Below, one piece after another: positions 59,690 through 64,000 of a stretch of DNA of 64,000 bases; position 1 is the stretch's first letter; the number at the start of each line of letters is the position of its first letter. This DNA comes from Auanema rhodensis. Its lineage: Eukaryota > Nematoda > Chromadorea > Rhabditida > Rhabditidae. The DNA lies in NCBI GenBank assembly GCA_964057225.1, contig OZ059898.1:5828001-5892000 (forward strand). Direction: 5' to 3'. Position numbers and translations under genes: made by a program. The notes below the pieces were generated by a model. That model was given only the letters and a program-made list of their open reading frames with translations, did not search any database and was not told the origin of the DNA.

Positions 59690-60112
59690 AAACCTCATTT
59701 CCTCTTCACTATCCGGGCCGACATCACGTACTGCAACACCTAAGTAATAATCATTTTCAATTGGTTGAAGGGGCTCCAACCGATCCATCTGTAAAGCATA
59801 ATTACACACTAAAAATTTCTTAATATGATTAGATAATCAAGCTAGAGTTGTACTAGACAGCAAGGTAAAAAAAACAATCAAGAAAAATACTTTCTTCTTT
59901 TTCTGCAGCATCAACGCATGATTAATAAAACGTAGAAAATTATTTGGAGAATTAGGTTCAAATTAATAATAAGTTCAGAAGGAAAATATAAATTCAAAAA
60001 AAAATTACATAATAAATACTCCAGGCGTAGAAGGCAAGCCTTCACTACATGTTATATAATTTGAACGAAGTTGAATTGCCAAAACATCAATATAAGAATT
60101 TTTCACAATCAT
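59690..60112 (-). CDS. Upstream coding exons of unknown protein, possibly the EAPP-like 5' end
   Basis: Two exon-like stretches: 60112-60020 (Met start four bases after a TTTACAG acceptor, which may be a trans-splice site) and 59788-59690. Together they encode a smooth 60-odd residue sequence with YIDVLAIQLRSNYITC, LPSTPGMDRLEPL and YYLGVAVRDVGPDSEEEMR. The frame may continue into the exon at about 59469 ([21 protein letters not shown]), or it may end near 59603 after a further short exon (RFEEYPYRNPNL). I do not recognise the domain. It is either the start of the EAPP-like gene or a separate small gene just upstream. Confidence 0.45.
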
Positions 60113-60805
60113 GTTACTGTAAATAAACTATGAGTAAATATTAAAAACAATTATATACATTTAATTAATGAAAAATAAATGATCACGAATTTAAATATTA
60201 CCCCTACTGCGTATGTACGCAATAACTAGCAACTCGTATTTGGTATCGACAGACTGCTTTGAAATTTAATATTTTAAAAATTTGGACCTCATGATTGTTT
60301 TTCTTTATGGTTAATCTACACTTTTTATAAAGGATGACTGGACGGTATGCTATTCATTGAAAATAATTTTTACATTGAATATTTTACCTAAATGTGGAAA
60401 ATAAAAACTAAATTTGCTTCCATGTTGTTTTTAATTTCCCCCCTATCAAAAGAATATTTTAATCATAATACGCCAACTAAATAAAGTTATTTTTACTTGG
60501 AATTTCTTACTTCAAGAAAGATCGAATAGAAATACTTTCAAAATCTTTTCATGCATGTACTTAGGGATTTTCCAATTTTAGAAAACTCACCTATTGTACC
60601 TATTCATTCTTGTGTGTTTGACTGTAATAATATTTACATCTTCTCCGAAATATAATTATATTTTTTAGTGTTTTATTGCATAGTGTACTGTAAATATATA
60701 AATAAATATTGAAAACATTTAAAATTATTACTTGGATATGCTGAAACTTTTGAGCTAAAGCTGGAATGATTACAACAGGAGTTTTTCTTCATACTAATTT
60801 ATAAT
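60113..60805. other. Intergenic AT-rich spacer
   Basis: Very AT-rich sequence between the OS-9-like gene and the next minus-strand gene. No open frame of note and no RNA gene recognised. It presumably contains the polyadenylation region of the upstream gene. Confidence 0.5.
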
Positions 60806-63800
60806 TTAAATGACTCGTTCATAGATGTCGAAAGCTTCTTTAACTTTTCGAATATGGCGTTGTTCTTCAATTTCCTCTTCTAAAGCAGATTTAAAACTTG
60901 TGTTTTCCTCTTCTGTACCATCAGTAACATCATAAAACTCTATTTTCAGCGCTAAATTTGGTCAGTGACTGATGATGATGATGACTATTTTCTCTTACCT
61001 GTATCAATTTCAGTAGCACTGATAAGTTCAATCAGTGTATCACGTGAAATTGTGGCTTCAGTTACAATTTTATCAGAGTTAATTTTCTTTCTGATCTTTT
61101 CCGCGAGAAGAATTTTGTCCAAGTCCTAAACTTCCATAGCGTCCAAAAATCATGTCATTGCAATGTTACCTTATCTCTCCTTGATTTCAAAAAACTTGCA
61201 CTAAGTTGTAGCCACAAGCCCTTAAGTATGATACGCCGATAGGCCAGGACCCTGTGGGCAGCTTTTCTTTTATAGTCGGTAAGGATCTTTGCATTTTCCT
61301 CATTAGTGCGTTTCTTACACATTTTGTTGTAAAATCTGAGAAATAATACAGCTTCGTTAAAGGCCTTCCTTAATCAGAAGCTTACTCGGTAAATTCGGTA
61401 GGTGATCCTTTCGAATTAAGTGGAAATCTGAAAACTCATAGTAAGAATTATACAGACCATATTCAGGACAGTGTAACTTGTTAGGATAACAAAGGGATAA
61501 AAAAAAATTTTAAAAATTAAATTTACGTTTTCATGGCATAATCTCTAGCTACAAAAAGATGATCTAATGTGAGGGCTGCACTTCGCCAGTACTCTTCCAA
61601 TAGAGCTTCGGTAGTAGGTTTAACACCAGTAAACTAAATACCAAAGTCAAAAACTCGATTTAAAACTCAAAGAGTACATCTATATAGTTATATATAAGAG
61701 CAATATATTGCAACGTTTTTTCTTCATATGAAAGTTCATATTTCACTTTTTCTGGTGAACTATCCCATAAGCTACGTACATATGTGCTGAAAATAGTGTA
61801 GATATAAGATTAGTTAGCTAATATTTTAATACTAAGCCATGTCTCCCAAACCATCCTTTCTGAATGATTGTTCAAGAAAATTGGAATAGAAATCATCAGT
61901 TGATGCCAACGGGTTATAGTATGAGAGAGTCGCAGAAATAGCAACAGCGAACTTTAAAAAAACTCTAAGAAAGAAATAAAATAGAATTGAACCTCTTCAT
62001 TCTTCATAAAAACGTTTTCATTCAAATTGAATGGATCTGTTTGTAAATTCTTATGAAACGGTCCATAAATAGATTTAACATTTTCGTAATATTCGTTTGA
62101 GATCTGAAAGTAATTATTTTTGTCAAAATAATCAATAGAAACAAGCTACATCAACAAAATCTAAAGTGAAGGGGAAATCTTGTTTGTCCCAAAGAGGATC
62201 GTTAAAATAATACCATAGATATGCACGGTCTTGATCATCTTCATTCGAAAAATCAGCTAAACAAAATTAGAAAATGATGCTTATGAAGTAATACTCATAC
62301 TGAAAGCGATTTCAACTCCTCCCAAAATAGTAGCTAATGTTTTCAAACCTTTCATAGCTTCAGCATCAGGCATTTTTCCATTTTGTACTGAAAATGATAA
62401 AGGTATCAAAATATAAAACTAGTTGCTTATTAACCTAAAAAACTATAATTGAAGTATCTTTCAAAAACATTATCCATTTGTTTAGTTACACGAGCCATGC
62501 GTTGAGCTTGAAGTTTAGGTCTTCTCAAAAGCCCCGTTCTAATAATAGCATTCTTTCGCCTTTTGATGCTCACTAATTCAAGACTTGTATTATGTAGAAG
62601 TTGTACGGCAAAATTCTGAAATAATAAACGTCTTAATAAAAGAAACGAGAATAAACAGTTAAACAATTTGAAATAAATATTTTTCTAATACGATAGCTTT
62701 CTAATAAGATTCATGTGGATTTCAAATTAATAAATATGCTTATACCAATAATATTAGAAGAAAAGAGAACTTCGATATTTTTAGAAAATTAAGTATATCA
62801 AATTATATGATGTTCATAATGTATTACTTTCGCTTCCTTTTCCTTCACTTTCTCTTTTAAATATTGAGTCAACTGTTCTTCCGATACAAATGGTTTACAT
62901 TTTATTTGTACAGCATTCTCCTAAAAAATAATGTGATGAGCATTTCATTTGATGAACAAACCTGCTTTGATATCATAAAAGGTTTCAAATTGCATAAGGA
63001 CCCTACTTTCACAGTGATACGATAAATACATGATGATAATTCTTGTACATCAGATATGTAAGCTTCATTTGAGGCGAGTTTGGGGTTACATTCAAACTAT
63101 AATATATATAGATACTCAAATTAATTAATATTGTAATGCTTACTCTTATAGCTGTTTTCCTCATCTGATTGTTATCCGCTAAATCACAAGCAGTTCCTCC
63201 ATCGTACATTTCTTCAAAGTAAAGAAGGCGCTCTTTAGTAGATTCCTAAATTTTACATGAGTTTATTACCAATATTAATGAGATTACAAGAAAGTCTGGC
63301 ATTTCATAGCGTCCTGTGAAATATCCCAAGGAATTCAACACATAATCTTTATCACCAGCTGTAATAAAACAGTAAATTAGTAGAAAGGCAAGAAATTACG
63401 GTTTCCGTGTATTTGTTTAATACTTTTTCCTTGGCAAACTTCATATTTCCACCATCCCAGATCCTTAAACACAATGCTGCTTGAAAGAGAGAAATTGTTT
63501 CTTACCTGTTTGACACATTTTCGAACGTAAAAACTAGCAGATACAATTTCTGATAAATATTTTGGATTATAACTTTCTTTAGGGCCACTGTCCGTTTTTT
63601 CATACTTCACCTAAATGTGAATATAACCATATAACTCATATGTTTCCTAGGTATTTAATCTAACCGGGGGAATTGTACACATAAAGCGCTGGCCATTTTT
63701 ACTAACAACCTGCTGAACTCCATCCTGATCTTTCTATAATTAATGGGATTATTGCAAACATCGTATCAACAAAAAAAACCATTCTTTTCAAAATTTCCTG

Positions 63801-64000
63801 TGCATATTCTTCTATGTTCGTCTCTTTTAATTCATCTAAATTTATGGATTCATCTAACCCGTGTACCTCACTATCCAAATTAATGTCATACAATCCATAC
63901 CTGCTCAAAATATAATCTCAGCTTGTTATTTTATTTTATATACCTTATTTCTTTTACATCATAACTAGATGAAGCCTCGTTAGCAAACCAAAGAACAAAT
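60806..64000 (-). CDS. OS-9/XTP3-B-like ER lectin, N-terminus beyond window
   Basis: A many-exon gene with introns of about 40-190 bp; early exons are 64000-63944, 63900-63780, 63733-63665, 63610-63506, 63463-63400, 63358-63288, 63245-63144, 63096-62962 and 62920-62828, and the last ends with TAA at 60806. The segment 63610-62962 encodes an MRH lectin domain: paired cysteines, GWWKYEVCQG, then YDGGTACDL, RKTAIRFEC and SSCIYRITVKVGSLC. OS-9 and XTP3-B use this domain to pick mannose-trimmed misfolded glycoproteins for ER-associated degradation. After the MRH domain the frame continues through about ten exons (roughly 450 residues: RYFNYSF, WYYFNDPLWDK, FHKNLQTDPF and so on) with no domain I recognise. 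This tail may be a lineage extension or a second gene that I joined wrongly. Confidence 0.7.

Overview
The window looks like nematode genomic DNA: AT-rich, with very short introns (many of 40-60 bp) ending in TTTCAG-like acceptors, a LON-1-like CAP protein gene, and an envelope-bearing BEL/Pao retroelement of the kind known from nematodes. I cannot name the genus.

Positions 1-42,417 are one huge tandem array of a 251-bp unit. Each unit carries one intronless tRNA-Val(AAC) gene on the minus strand, with internal A and B boxes and an oligo-T terminator. I count 115 full-length tRNA copies (26 + 45 + 44), one copy cut by the window start and one truncated copy. The array runs off the left edge, so the true number is higher. 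Spacer variants occur in repeating patterns (dimers and 3-5-unit blocks), and some tRNA copies share the same structure-breaking base, which indicates spreading by unequal exchange or conversion.

Two LTR elements sit inside array units, both in minus orientation and both with clear target duplications. The first (6,621-16,375) is a BEL/Pao-type element with identical-looking 353-bp LTRs, an intact gag-pol-env frame of 2,686 codons and an extra zinc-knuckle ORF before the 3' LTR. The second (27,649-31,062) has 271-bp LTRs, a tRNA-Gln-type primer site and no recognisable pol, so it looks non-autonomous.

From 42.4 kb the window becomes ordinary gene space. On the plus strand lies the C-terminal half of an SLC26/SulP anion transporter, whose 5' exons are not present between the array and the first visible exon. 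On the minus strand follow a LON-1-like CAP protein, a TMEM272-like four-pass membrane protein with two PPxY motifs, an EAPP-like zinc protein with unplaced upstream exons, and an OS-9/XTP3-B-like ER lectin that runs off the right edge. These host genes do not form an obvious pathway. Exon borders were read by eye from GT/AG signals and reading-frame continuity, so individual borders may be wrong.
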